From contig JAPDOI010001376.1 of assembly GCA_029168955.1 (NCBI GenBank), forward strand, positions 122,914 to 186,913: a DNA stretch of 64,000 nucleotides, read 5' to 3'. This document shows, piece after piece, positions 30,060 to 45,900 of this stretch. The DNA comes from Aplectana chamaeleonis (taxonomy: Eukaryota > Nematoda > Chromadorea > Rhabditida > Cosmocercidae). The translations under genes were made by a program, and so were the position numbers. How positions within the stretch are numbered: the stretch's first letter is position 1; every line of letters begins with the position of its first letter. The notes under the pieces are model-generated. The model searched no databases, had not been told where the DNA came from, and saw only the letters and a program-made list of their open reading frames with translations.

Positions 30060-33000
30060 CCACTGATGTCCTGCACACTTTCTATGACGTCCTGCACACC
30101 ACCACTAATGTCCTGCACATTTTCTGTGACATCCTGCACACTCCCACTATAGTCCTGCCTACTTTCTGTGACATCCTGCACACTCCCACTAATGTCTTGC
30201 ACACTCCCGCTGATGTCCTGCACACTTTCTGTGACATCCTGCACACTCCCACTGATGTCCTGCACACTTTCTATGACGTCCTTCACACCACCACTAATGT
30301 CCTGCACACTTTCTGTGACATCCTGCACACTCCCACTATAGTCCTGCCTACTTTCTGTGACATCCTGCACACTCCCACTAATGTCTTGCACACTCCCGCT
30401 GATGTCCTGCACACTTTCTGTGACATCCTGCACACTCCCTCTGATGTCTTGCACACTCCCACTGATGCCCAGCACACTTTCTGTGACATCCTGCACACTC
30501 CCACTGATGTCCTGCACACTTTCTGTGACATCCTGCACACTCCCACTGATGTCCTGCACACTTTCTATGACGTCCTGCACACCACCACTAATGTCCTGCA
30601 CACTTTCTGTGACATCCTGCACACTCCCACTATAGTCCTGCCTACTTTCTGTGACATCCTGCACACTCCCACTAATGTCTTGCACACTCCCGCTGATGTC
30701 CTGCACACTTTCTGTGACATCCTGCACACTTCCTCTGATGTCCTGCGCACATTCTGTGACATCCTGCACATTCCCACTGATGTCCTGCACACTTTCTATG
30801 ACGTCCTGCACACCACCACTAATGTCCTGCACATTTTCTGTGACATCCTGCACACTCCCACTATAGTCCTACCTACTTTCTGTGACATCCTGCACACTCC
30901 CACTGATGTCCTGCCCACTTTCTGTGACATCCTGCACACTCCCACTGATGTCCTGCACACTTTCTATGACGTCCTGCACACCACCACTAATGTCCTGCAC
31001 ACTTTCTGTGACATCCTGCACACTCCCACTATAGTCCTGCCTACTTTCTGTGACATCCTGCACACTCCCACTAATGTCTTGCACACTCCCGCTGATGTCC
31101 TGCACACTTTCTGTGACATCCTGCACACTCCCTCTGATGTCCTGCACACTTTCTGTGACATCCTGCACACTCCCACTGATGTCCTGCATACTTTCTATGA
31201 CGTCCTGCACACCACCACTAATGTCCTGCACATTTTCTGTGACATCCTGCACACTCCCACTATAGTCCTGCCTACTTTCTATGACATCCTGCACACTCCC
31301 ACTAATGTCTTGCACACTCCCACTGATGTCCTGCACACTTTCTATGACGTCCTCCACACTCCCACTGATGTACTGCACACTTTCAGTGACATCCTGCACA
31401 TTCCCACTGATGTCCTGCACACTTTCTATGACGTCCTGCACACCACCACTAATGTCCTGCACATTTTCTGTGACATCCTGCACACTCCCACTATAGTCCT
31501 GCCTACTTTCTGTGACATCCTGCACACTCCCACTAATGTCTTGCACACTCCCGCTGATGTCCTGCACACTTTCTGTGACATCCTGCACACTCCCACTGAT
31601 GTCCTGCACACTTTCTATGACGTCCTTCACACCACCACTAATGTCCTGCACACTTTCTGTGACATCCTGCACACTCCCACTATAGTCCTGCCTACTTTCT
31701 GTGACATCCTGCACACTCCCACTAATGTCTTGCACACTCCCGCTGATGTCCTGCACACTTTCTGTGACATCCTGCACACTCCCTCTGATGTCTTGCACAC
31801 TCCCACTGATGCCCAGCACACTTTCTGTGACATCCTGCACACTCCCACTGATGTCCTGCACACTTTCTGTGACATCCTGCACACTCCCACTGATGTCCTG
31901 CACACTTTCTATGAGGTCCTGCACACCACCACTAATGTCCTGCACACTTTCTGTGACATCCTGCACACTCCCACTATAGTCCTGCCTACTTTCTGTGACA
32001 TCCTGCAAACTCCCACTAATGTCTTGCACACTCCCGCTGATGTCCTGCACACTTTCTGTGACATCCTGCACACTCCCTCTGATGTCCTGCGCACATTCTG
32101 TGACATCCTGCACATTCCCACTGATGTCCTGCACACTTTCTATGACGTCCTGCACACCACCACTAATGTCCTGCACATTTTCTGTGACATCCTGCACACT
32201 CCCACTATAGTCCTGCCTACTTTCTGTGACATCCTGCACACTCCCACTAATGTCTTGCACACTCCCGCTGATGTCCTGCACACTTTCTGTGACATCCTGC
32301 ACACTCCCACTGATGTCCTGCACACTTTCTATGACGTCCTTCACACCACCACTAATGTCCTGCACACTTTCTGTGACATCCTGCACACTCCCACTATAGT
32401 CCTGCCTACTTTCTGTGACATCCTGCACACTCCCACTAATGTCTTGCACACTCCCGCTGATGTCCTGCACACTTTCTGTGACATCCTGCACACTCCCTCT
32501 GATGTCCTGCACACTTTCTGTGACATCCTGCACACTCCCACTGATGTCCTGCATACTTTCTATGACGTCCTGCACACCACCACTAATGTCCTGCACATTT
32601 TCTGTGACATCCTGCACACTCCCACTATAGTCCTGCCTACTTTCTATGACATCCTGCACACTCCCACTAATGTCTTGCACACTCCCACTGATGTCCTGCA
32701 CACTTTCTATGACGTCCTCCACACTCCCACTGATGTACTGCACACTTTCTGTGACATCCTGCACACTCCCACTAATGTCTTGCACACTCCCACTGATGTC
32801 CAGCACACTTTCTGTGACATCCTGCACACTCCCACTGATGTCCTGCACACTTTCTGTGACATCCTGCACACTCCCACTGATGTCCTGCACACTTTCTATG
32901 ACGTCCTGCACACCACCACTGATGTCCTGCACACTTTCTGTGACATCCTGCACACTCCCACTATAGTCCTGCCTACTTTCTGTGACATCCTGCACACTCC

Positions 33001-35380
33001 CACTAATCTCTTGCACACTCCCGCTGATGTCCTGCACACTTTCTGTGACATCCTGCACACTCCCTCTGATGTCCTGCGCACAATCTCTGGCATCCTGCAC
33101 ATTCCCACTGATGTCCTGCACACTTTCTATGACGTCCTGCACACCACCACTAATGTCCTGCACATTTTCTGTGACATCCTGCACACTCCCACTATAGTCC
33201 TACCTACTTTCTATGACATCCTGCACACTCCCACTAATGTCTTGCACACTCCCACTGATGTCCTGCACACTTTCTGTGACATCCTGCACACTCCCACTGA
33301 TGTCCTGCACACTTTCTATGAGGTCCTGCACACCACCACTAATGTCCTGCACACTTTCTGTGACATCCTGCACACTCCCACTATAGTCCTGCCTACTTTC
33401 TGTGACATCCTGCAAACTCCCACTAATGTCTTGCACACTCCCGCTGATGTCCTGCACACTTTCTGTGACATCCTGCACACTCCCTCTGATGTCCTGCGCA
33501 CATTCTGTGACATCCTGCACATTCCCACTGATGTCCTGCACACTTTCTATGACGTCCTGCACACCACCACTAATGTCCTGCACATTTTCTGTGACATCCT
33601 GCACACTCCCACTATAGTCCTGCCTACTTTCTGTGACATCCTGCACACTCCCACTAATGTCTTGCACACTCCCGCTGATGTCCTGCACACTTTCTGTGAC
33701 ATCCTGCACACTCCCACTGATGTCCTGCACACTTTCTATGACGTCCTTCACACCACCACTAATGTCCTGCACACTTTCTGTGACATCCTGCACACTCCCA
33801 CTATAGTCCTGCCTACTTTCTGTGACATCCTGCACACTCCCACTAATGTCTTGCACACTCCCGCTGATGTCCTGCACACTTTCTGTGACATCCTGCACAC
33901 TCCCTCTGATGTCTTGCACACTCCCACTGATGCCCAGCACACTTTCTGTGACATCCTGCACACTCCCACTGATGTCCTGCACACTTTCTGTGACATCCTG
34001 CACACTCCCACTGATGTCCTGCACACTTTCTATGAGGTCCTGCACACCACCACTAATGTCCTGCACACTTTCTGTGACATCCTGCACACTCCCACTATAG
34101 TCCTGCCTACTTTCTGTGACATCCTGCAAACTCCCACTAATGTCTTGCACACTCCCGCTGATGTCCTGCACACTTTCTGTGACATCCTGCACACTCCCTC
34201 TGATGTCCTGCGCACATTCTGTGACATCCTGCACATTCCCACTGATGTCCTGCACACTTTCTATGACGTCCTGCACACCACCACTAATGTCCTGCACATT
34301 TTCTGTGACATCCTGCACACTCCCACTATAGTCCTGCCTACTTTCTGTGACATCCTTTACACTCCCACTAATGTCTTGCACACTCCCGCTGATGTCCTGC
34401 ACACTTTCTGTGACATCCTGCACACTCCCACTGATGTCCTGCACACTTTCTATGACGTCCTTCACACCACCACTAATGTCCTGCACACTTTCTGTGACAT
34501 CCTGCACACTCCCACTATAGTCCTGCCTACTTTCTGTGACATCCTGCACACTCCCACTAATGTCTTGCACACTCCCGCTGATGTCCTGCACACTTTCTGT
34601 GACATCCTGCACACTCCCTCTGATGTCCTGCACACTTTCTGTGACATCCTGCACACTCCCACTGATGTCCTGCATACTTTCTATGACGTCCTGCACACCA
34701 CCACTAATGTCCTGCACATTTTCTGTGACATCCTGCACACTCCCACTATAGTCCTGCCTACTTTCTATGACATCCTGCACACTCCCACTAATGTCTTGCA
34801 CACTCCCACTGATGTCCTGCACACTTTCTATGACGTCCTCCACACTCCCACTGATGTACTGCACACTTTCAGTGACATCCTGCACATTCCCACTGATGTC
34901 CTGCACACTTTCTATGACGTCCTGCACACCACCACTAATGTCCTGCACATTTTCTGTGACATCCTGCACACTCCCACTATAGTCCTGCCTACTTTCTGTG
35001 ACATCCTGCACACTCCCACTAATGTCTTGCACACTCCCGCTGATGTCCTGCACACTTTCTGTGACATCCTGCACACTCCCACTGATGTCCTGCACACTTT
35101 CTATGACGTCCTTCACACCACCACTAATGTCCTGCACACTTTCTGTGACATCCTGCACACTCCCACTATAGTCCTGCCTACTTTCTGTGACATCCTGCAC
35201 ACTCCCACTAATGTCTTGCACACTCCCGCTGATGTCCTGCACACTTTCTGTGACATCCTGCACACTCCCTCTGATGTCTTGCACACTCCCACTGATGCCC
35301 AGCACACTTTCTGTGACATCCTGCCCACTCCCACTGATGTCCTGCCCACTTTCTGTGACATCCTGCACACTCCCACTGGA
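30060..35380. repeat. Higher-order repeat domain with offsets 714, 1344, 1365, 1407 and 2121 bp
   Basis: Blocks repeat in register: 30082-30561 recurs at 31426 (+1344); 31420-32660 recurs near 33541-34780 (+2121); 31281 recurs at 34767 (+3486); 33402 recurs at 34116 (+714). All these offsets are exact multiples of 21 (34, 64, 65, 67, 101 and 166 monomers), so amplification has been by whole monomers. This is the most homogeneous part of the array and carries the longest frame. Confidence 0.8.
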
Positions 35381-38300
35381 TGTCCTGCACACTTTCTATG
35401 AGGTCCTGCACACCACCACTAATGTCCTGCACACTTTCTGTGACATCCTGCACACTCCCACTATAGTCCTGCCTACTTTCTGTGACATCCTGCAAACTCC
35501 CACTAATGTCTTGCACACTCCCGCTGATGTCCTGCACACTTTCTGTGACATCCTGCACACTCCCTCTGATGTTCTGCGCACATTCTGTGACATCCTGCAC
35601 ATTCCCACTGATGTCCTGCACACTTTCTATGACGTCCTGCACACCACCACTAATGTCCTGCACATTTTCTGTGACATCCTGCACACTCCCACTATAGTCC
35701 TGCCTACTTTCTATGTCATCCTGCACACTCCCACTAATGTCTTGCACACTCCCACTGATGTCCAGCACACTTTCTGTGACATCCTGCACACTCCCACTGA
35801 TGTCCTGCACACTTTCTATGACGTCCTGCACACCACCACTAATGTCCTGCACACTTTCTGTGACATCCTGCACACTCCCACTATAGTCCTGCCTACTTTC
35901 TGTGACATCCTGCACACTCCCACTAATGTCTTGCACACTCCCGCTGATGTCCTGCACACTTTCTGTGACATCCTGCACACTCCCTCTGATGTCCTGCACA
36001 CTTTCTGTGACATCCTGCACACTCCCACTGATGTCCAGCACACTTTCTATGACGTCCTGCACACCACCACTAATGTCCTGCACATTTTCTGTGACATCCT
36101 GCACACTCCCACTATAGTCCTGCCTACTTTCTATGACATCCTGCACACTCCCACCAATGTCTTGCACACTCCCACTGATGTCCTGCACACTTTCTGTGAC
36201 GTCCTCCACACTCCCACTGATGTACTGCACACTTTCTGTGACATCCTGCACACTCCCACGAATGTCCTGCACACTCCAACTGATGTCCAGCACACTTTCT
36301 GTGACATCCTGCACACTCCCACTGATGTCCTGCACACTTTCTGTGACATCCTGCACACTCCCACTGATGTCCTGCACACTTTCTATGACGTCCTGCACAC
36401 CACCACTAATGTCCTGCACACTTTCTGTGACATCCTGCACACTCCCACTATAGTCCTGCCTACTTTCTGTGACATCCTGCACACTCCCACTAATGTCTTG
36501 CACACTCCCGCTGATGTCCTGCACACTTTCTGTGACGTCCTGCACACTCCCTCTGATGTCCTGCGCACAATCTCTGGCATCCTGCACATTCCCACTGATG
36601 TCCTGCACACTTTCTATGACGTCCTGCACACCACCACTAATGTCTTGCACACTCCCGCTGATGTCCTGCACATTTTCTGTGACATCCTGCACACTCCCAC
36701 TATAGTCCTACCTACTTTCTATGACATCCTGCACACTCCCACTAATGTCTTGCACACTCCCACTGATGTCCTGCACACTTTCTATGACGTCCTCCACACT
36801 CCCACTGATGTACTGCACACTTTCTGTGACATCCTGCACACTCCCACTAATGTCTTGCACACTCCCACTGATGTCCTGCACACTTTCTATGACGTCCTCC
36901 ACACTCCCACTGATGTCCTGCACACTTTCTATGACGTCCTGCACACCACCACTAATGTCCTGCACACTTTCTGTGACATCCTGCACACTCCCACTGATGT
37001 CCTGCACACTTTCTGTGACATCCTGCACACTCCCACTGATGTCTAGCACACTTTCTATGACGTCCTGCACACCACCACTAATGTCTTGCACACTCCCGCT
37101 GATGTCCTGCACACTTTCTGTGACATCCTGCACACTACCACTAATGTCTTGCACACTCCCGCTGATGTCCTGCACACTTTCTGTGACATCCTGCGCATTC
37201 CCACTGATGTCCTGCACAGTTTCTATGAAGTCCTGCACGCTCCCACTAATGTTCTGCGCACATTCTGTGACATCCTGCACACTCCCACTAATGTCTCGCA
37301 CACTCTCACTGATGTCCTGCACACTTTCTGTGACATCCTGCACACTCCCACTAATGTCTTGCACACTCCCACTGATGTCCTGCACACTTTCTGTGACATC
37401 CTGCACACTCCCACTGATGTCCTGCACACTTTCTATGACGTCCTGCACACCACCACTAATGTCCTGCACACTTTCTGTGACATCCTGCACACTCCCACTA
37501 TAGTCCTGCCTACTTTCTGTGACATCCTGCACACTCCCACTAATGTCTTGCACACTCCCGCTGATGTCCTGCACACTTTCTATGACGTCCTCCACACTCC
37601 CACTGATGTCCTGCACACTTTCTATGACGTCCTGCGTCCTGCACACTCCCGCTGATGTCCTGCACACTTTCTATGACGTCCTCCACACTCCCACTGATGT
37701 CCTGCACACTTTCTATGACGTCCTGCACACCACCACTAATGTCCTGCACACTTTCTGTGACATCCTGCACACTCCCACTGATGTCCTGCACACTTTCTGT
37801 GACATCCTGCACACTCCCTCTGATGTCCTGCGCACATTCTGTGACATCCTGCACATTCCCACTGATGTCCTGCACACTTTCTATGACGTCCTGCACACCA
37901 CCACTAATGTCCTGCACATTTTCTGTGACATCCTGCACACTCCCACTATAGTCCTACCTACTTTCTATGACATCCTGCACACTCCCACTAATGTCTTGCA
38001 CACTCCCACTGATGTCCTGCACACTTTCTATGACGTCCTTCACACTCCCACTGATGTACTGCACACTTTCTGTGACATCCTGCACACTCCCACTAATGTC
38101 TTGCACACTCCCACTGATGTCCTGCACACTTTCTATGACGTCCTGCACACCACCACTAATGTCCTGCACACTTTCTGTGACATCCTGCACACTCCCACTG
38201 ATGTCCTGCACACTTTCTGTGACATCCTGCACACTCCCACTGATGTCTAGCACACTTTCTATGACGTCCTGCACACCACCACTAATGTCCTGCACATTTT

Positions 38301-41300
38301 CTGTGACATCCTGCACACTCCCACTGATGTCCTGCCCACTTTCTGTGACATCCTGCACACTACCACTAATGTCTTGCACACTCCCGCTGATGTCCTGCAC
38401 ACTTTCTGTGACATCCTGCACATTCCCACTGATGTCCTGCACAGTTTCTATGAAGTCCTGCACGCTCCCACTAATGTTCTGCGCACATTCTGTGACATCC
38501 TGCACACTCCCACTAATGTCTCGCACACTCTCACTGATGTCCTGCACACTTTCTGTGACATCCTGCACACTCCCACTAATGTCTTGCACACTCCCACTGA
38601 TGTCCTGCACACTTTCTGTGACATCCTGCACACTCCCACTGATGTCCTGCACACTTTCTATGACGTCCTGCACACCACCACTAATGTCCTGCACACTTTC
38701 TGTGACATCCTGCACACTCCCACTATAGTCCTGCCTACTTTCTGTGACATCCTGCACACTCCCACTAATGTCTTGCACACTCCCACTGATGTCCTGCACA
38801 CTTTCTATGACGTCCTTTTTACACTCCCACTGATGTACTGCACACTTTCTGTGACATCCTGCACACTCCCACTAATGTCTTGCACACTCCCGCTGATGTC
38901 CTGCACACTTTCTATGACGTCCTCCACACTCCCACTGATGTCCTGCACACTTTCTATGACGTCCTGCACACCACCACTAATGTCCTGCACATTTTCTGTG
39001 ACATCCTGCACACTCCCACTGATGTCCTGCACACTTTCTGTGACATCCTGCACACTCCCTCTGATGTCCTGCGCACATTCTGTGACATCCTGCACATTCC
39101 CACTGATGTCCTGCACACTTTCTATGACGTCCTGCACACCACCACTAATGTCCTGCACATTTTCTGTGACATCCTGCACACTCCCACTATAGTCCTACCT
39201 ACTTTCTATGACATCCTGCACACTCCCACTAATGTCTTGTACACTCCCACTGATGTCCTGCACACTTTCTATGACGTCCTTCACACTCCCACTGATGTAC
39301 TGCACACTTTCTGTGACATCCTGCACACTCCCACTAATGTCTTGCACACTCCCACTGATGTCCTGCACACTTTCTATGACGTCCTCCACACTCCCACTGA
39401 TGTCCTGCACACTTTCTATGACGTCCTGCACACCACCACTAATGTCCTGCACACTTTCTGTGACATCCTGCACACTCCCACTGATGTCCTGCACACTTTC
39501 TGTGACATTATGCACACTCCCACTGATGTCCTGCACACTTTCTATGACGTCCTGCACACCACCACTAATGTCCTGCACATTTTCTGTGACATCCTGCACA
39601 CTCCCACTGATGTGCTGCCCACTTTCTGTGACATCCTGCACACTACCACTAATGTCTTGCACACTCCCGCTGATGTCCTGCACACTTTCTATGACATCCT
39701 GCACATTCCCACTGATGTCCTGCACAGTTTCTATGAAGTCCTGCACACTCCCACTAATGTCTCGCACACATTTTCTGTGACATCCCGTACACTCCCACTG
39801 ATGTCCTGCACACTTTCTGTGACATCCTGCACACTCCCACTAATGTCTTGCACACTCCCACTGATGTCCAGTACACTTTCTGTGACATCCTGCACACTCC
39901 CACTGATGTCCTGCACACTTTCTGTGACATCCTGCACACTCCCACTGATGTCCTGCACACTCCCACTAATGTCTTGCACACTCCCACTGATGTCCAGTAC
40001 ACTTTCTGTGACATCCTGCACACTCCCACTGATGTCCTGCACACTTTCTGTGACATCCTGCACACTCCCACTAATGTCATGCACACTCCCATTAATGTCT
40101 TGCACACTTTTTGTGACATCCTGCACACTCCCACTGATGTCCAGCGCACTTTCTATGACGTCCTGCACACCACCACTAATGTCCTGCACATTTTCTGTGA
40201 CATCCTGCACACTCCCACTGATGTCCTGCCCACTTTGTGTGACATCCTGCACACTACCACTAATGTCTTGCACACTCCCGCTGATGTCCTGCACACTTTC
40301 TGTGACATCCTGCACATTCCCACTGATGTCCTGCACAGTTTCTATGAAGTCCTGCACGCTCCCACTAATGTTCTGCGCACATTCTGTGACATCCTGCACA
40401 CTCCCACTAATGTCTCGCACACTCTCACTGATGTCCTGCACACTTTCTGTGACATCCTGCACACTCCCACTAATGTCTTGCACACTCCCACTGATGTCCT
40501 GCACACTTTCTGTGACATCCTGCACACTCCCTCTGATGTCCTGCGCACATTCTGTGACATCCTGCACATTCCCACTGATGTCCTGCACACTTTCTATGAC
40601 GTCCTGCACACCACCACTAATGTCCTGCACATTTTCTGTGACATCCTGCACACTCCCACTATAGTCCTACCTACTTTCTATGACATCCTGCACACTCCCA
40701 CTAATGTCTTGCACACTCCCACTGATGTCCTGCACACTTTCTATGACGTCCTCCACATTCCCACTGATGTCCTGCACACTTTCTATGACGTCCTCCACAT
40801 TCCCACTGATGTCTTGCACACTCCCACTGATGTCCTGCACACTTTCTATGACGTCCTGCACACTCCCACTGATGTCCTGCACTCCTTCTATGACCACCTG
40901 GACCCCACCACTAATGTACTGCACACTTTCTGTGACCTCCTGCACACTCCCACTGATGTCCTGCACACTTTCTGTGACCTCCTGCACACTCCCACTGATG
41001 TCCTGCTCACTTTCTATGACGTCCTGCACACCACCACTAATGTCCTGCACATTTTCTGTGACATCCTGCACACTCCCACTGATGTCCCGCCCACTTTCTG
41101 TCCCACCCTGCACACTACCACTAATGTCTTGCACACTCCCGCTGATGTCCTGCACACTTTCTGTGACATCCTGCACATTCCCACTGATGTCCTGCACAGT
41201 TTCTATGAAGTCCTGCACACTCCCACTAATGTCTCGCACACTCTCACTGATGTCCTGCACACTTTCTGTGACATCCTGCACACTCCCACTAATGTCTTGC

Positions 41301-42999
41301 ACACTCCCACTGATGTCCAGTACACTTTCTGTGACATCCTGCACACTCCCACTGATGTCCTGCACACTTTCTGTGACATCCTGCACACTCCCACTGATGT
41401 CCTGCACACTCCCACTAATGTCTTGCACACTCCCACTGATGTCCAATACACTTTCTGTGACATCCTGCACACTCCCACTGATGTCCTGCACACTTTCTGT
41501 GACATCCTGCACACTCCCACTAATGTCTTGCACACTCCCATTAATGTCTTGCACACTTTCTGTGACATCCTGCACACTCCCACTGATGTCCAGCGCACTT
41601 TCTATGACGTCCTGCACACCACCACTAATGTCCTGCACATTTTCTGTGCCATCCTGCACACTCCCACTGATGTCCTGCCTACTTTCTGTGATATCTTGCA
41701 TACTCTCACTAATGTCTTGCACACTCCCACTGATGTCCTGCACACTTTCTATGACGTCCTGCACACTCCCACTGATATCCTGCACACTTTATATGACGTC
41801 CTGCACACTCCCACTGATGTCCTGCACACTCTCACTGATGTCCTGCACACTTTCTATGACATCCTGCACACTCCCTCTGATGTCCTGCACACTTTCTATG
41901 ACGTCCTGCACACCACCACTAATGTCCTGCACACTTTCTGTGACATCCTGCACACTCCCACTGATGTCCTGCACACTTTCTGTGACATCCTGCACACTCC
42001 CACTGATGTCTAGCACACTTTCTATGACGTCCTGCGCACTCCCACTGATGTCGTGCACACTTTCTGTGACATCCTGCACACTCCCACTAATGTCTTGCAC
42101 ACTCCCACTGATGTCCTGCACACTCTCATGACATCCTTGCACACTCCACTGATGTCCTGCACACTTTCTGTGACATCCTGCACACTCCACTAATGTCTTG
42201 CACACTGTCTCTGCACATTCCCACCGATGTCCTGCACACTTTCTATGAAGTCTTGCACGCTCCCACTGATGTCTGCACACTTTCTGTGACATCCTGCACA
42301 TTCCCACCAATGTCCTGCACACTTTCTGTGACATCCTGCAACACTCCCACTGATGTCCTGCACACTTTCTGTGACATCCTGCACACTACCACTAACGTCT
42401 TGCACACTCCCACTGATTTCCTGCCTACTTTCTGTGACATCCTGCACACTCCCACTAATGTCTTGCACGCTCCCACTGATGTCCTGCACACTTTCTGTGA
42501 CATCCTGCACGCTCTCACTGATGTCCTGCACACTTTCTGTGACATCCTGCACATTCCCAGTGATGTCCTGCACATTTTCTATGAAGTCCTGCACACTCCC
42601 ACTGATGTCCTGCACACTTTCTGTGACATCCTGCACACTCCCAATGGTGTCCTGCACACTTTCTGTGACATCCTGCACACTCCCACTGATGTCCTGCACA
42701 CTTTCTATGACATCCTGCGCACTGCCACTATTGTCCTGCACACTTTCTGTGATATCCTGCACACTCCCACTGAGCTCCTGCACACTTTCTGTGACATCCT
42801 GCACACTCCCACTAATGTCTTGCACACTCCCACTGATGTCCTGCACACTTTCTGTGACATCCTGCACATTCCCACTGATGTCCTGCACATTTTCTATGAA
42901 GTCCTGCACACTCCCACTAATGTCCTGCATACTGCCAATGATGTCCTGCACACTTTCTGTGACATCCTGCACACTCCCACTATAGTCCTACCTACTTTC

Positions 43000-45900
43000 T
43001 ATGACATCCTGCACACTCCCACTAATGTCTTGCACACTCCCGCTGATGTCCTGCACACTTTCTGTGACATCCTGCACACTCCCTCTGATGTCCTGCACAC
43101 TTTCTGCGACATCCTGCACACTCCCACTAATGTCTTGCACACTCTCACTGATGTCCTGCACACTTTCTATGACGTCCTGCACACTCCCACTGATGTCCTG
43201 CCTACTTTCTGTGACATCCTGCACGCTCCCACTGATATCCTGCTCACTTTCTATGACGTCCTGCACGCTCCCACTAATGTCTTGCACACTCCCACTGATG
43301 TCCTGCACACTTTCTGTGACATCCTGCACATTCCCACTGATGTCCTGCACACTGTCTGTGACATCTTGCACACTCCCACTGATGTCCTGCACACTTTCTG
43401 TGACATTCTGCACACTCCCACTGATGTCCTGCACACTTTCTGTGACATCCTGCACAGTCCCACTGATGTCCTGCACACTGTCTGTGACGTCCTGCACACC
43501 ACCACTAATGTCCTGCACATTTTCTGTGACATCCTGCACACTCCCACTGATGTGCTGCCCACTTTCTGTGACATCCTGCACACTACCACTAATGTCTTGC
43601 ACACTCCCGCTGATGTCCTGCACACTTTCTGTGACATCCTGCACATTCCCACTGATGTCCTGCACAGTTTCTATGAAGTCCTGCACACTCCCACTAATGT
43701 CTCGCACACTCCCACTGATGTCCTGCACACTTTCTGTGACATCCTGCACATTCCCACTGATGTCCTGCACAGTTTCTATGAAGTCCTGCACGCTCCCACT
43801 AATGTCCTGCACACTTTCTGTGACATCCTGCACACTCCCACTGATGTCCTGCACACTTTCTGTGACATCCTGCACACTCCCACTGATGTCTAGCACACTT
43901 TCTATGACGTCCTGCACACCACCACTAATGTCCTGCACATTTTCTGTGACATCCTGCACACTCCCACTGATGTCCTGCCCACTTTCTGTGACATCCTGCA
44001 CACTACCACTAATGTCTTGCACACTCCCGCTGATGTCCTGCACACTTTCTGTGACATCCTGCACATTCCCACTGATGTCCTGCACAGTTTCTATGAAGTC
44101 CTGCACACTCCCACTAATGTCTCGCACACTCTCACTGATGTCCTGCACACTTTCTGTGACATCCTGCACACTCCCACTATAGTCCTACCTACTTTCTATG
44201 ACATCCTGCACACTCCCACTAATGTCTTGCACACTCCCACTGATGTCCTGCACACTTTCTATGACGTCCTTCACACTCCCACTGATGTACTGCACACTTT
44301 CTGTGACATCCTGCACACTCCCACTAATGTCTTGCACACTCCCACTGATGTCCTGCACACTTTCTATGACGTCCTCCACACTCCCACTGATGTCCTGCAC
44401 ACTTTCTATGACGTCCTGCACACCACCACTAATGTCCTGCACACTTTCTGTGACATCCTGCACACTCCCACTGATGTCCTGCACACTTTCTGTGACATCC
44501 TGCACACTCCCACTGATGTCTAGCACACTTTCTATGACGTCCTGCACACCACCACTAATGTCCTGCACATTTTCTGTGACATCCTGCACACTCCCACTGA
44601 TGTGCTGCCCACTTTCTGTGACATCCTGCACACTACCACTAATGTCTTGCACACTCCCGCTGATGTCCTGCACACTTTCTGTGACATCCTGCACATTCCC
44701 ACTGATGTCCTGCACAGTTTCTATGAAGTCCTGCACACTCCCACTAATGTCTCGCACACTCTCACTGATGTCCTGCACACTTTCTGTGACATCCTGCACA
44801 CTCCCACTAATGTCTTGCACACTCCGACTGATGTCCAGTACACTTTCTGTGACATCCTGCACACTCCCACTGATGTCCTGCACACTTTCTGTGACATCCT
44901 GCACACTCCCACTGATGTCCTGCACACTCCCACTAATGTCTTGCACACTCCCACTGATGTCCAGTACACTTTCTGTGACATCCTGCACACTCCCACTGAT
45001 GTCCTGCACACTTTCTGTGACATCCTGCACACTCCCACTAATGTCTTGCACACTCCCATTAATGTCTTGCACACTTTCTGTGACATCCTGCACACTCCCA
45101 CTGATGTCCAGCGCACTTTCTATGACGTCCTGCACACCACCACTAATGTCCTGCACATTTTCTGTGACATCCTGCACACTCCCACTATAGTCCTACCTAC
45201 TTTCTATGACATCCTGCACACTCCCACTAATGTCTTGCACACTCCCACTGATGTCCTGCACACTTTCTATGACGTCCTTCACACTCCCACTGATGTACTG
45301 CACACTTTCTGTGACATCCTGCACACTCCCACTAATGTCTTGCACACTCCCACTGATGTCCTGCACACTTTCTATGACGTCCTCCACACTCCCACTGATG
45401 TCCTGCACACTTTCTATGACGTCCTGCTCACCACCACTAATGTCCTGCACACTTTCTGTGACATCCTGCACACTCCCACTGATGTCCTGCACACTTTCTG
45501 TGACATCCTGCACACTCCCACTGATGTCCAGCACACTTTCTATGACGTCCTGCACACCACCACTAATGTCCTGCACATTTTCTGTGACATCCTGCACACT
45601 CCCACTGATGTCCTCCCCACTTTCTGTGACATCCTGCACACTCCCACTAATGCCTTGCACACTCCCACTGATGTCCTGCACACTCTCTGTGTCATCCTGC
45701 ACGCTCCCACTGATGTCCTGCACAGTTTCTATGAAGTCCTGCACACTCCCACTAATGTCTCGCACACTCCCACTGATGTCCTGCACACTTTCTGTGACAT
45801 CCTGCACATTCCCACTGATGTCCTGCACAGTTTCTATGAAGTCCTGCACGCTCCCACTAATGTCCTGCACACTTTCTGTGACATCCTGCACACTCCCACT

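Noticed and set aside
29936..35401. 1821-aa open frame on the plus strand (HTPTDVLHTFCDIL repeats)
   Set aside because: It follows from a 21-bp period and a stop-poor monomer. Several other frames are open too, and it begins and ends at indels, not at gene-like signals.
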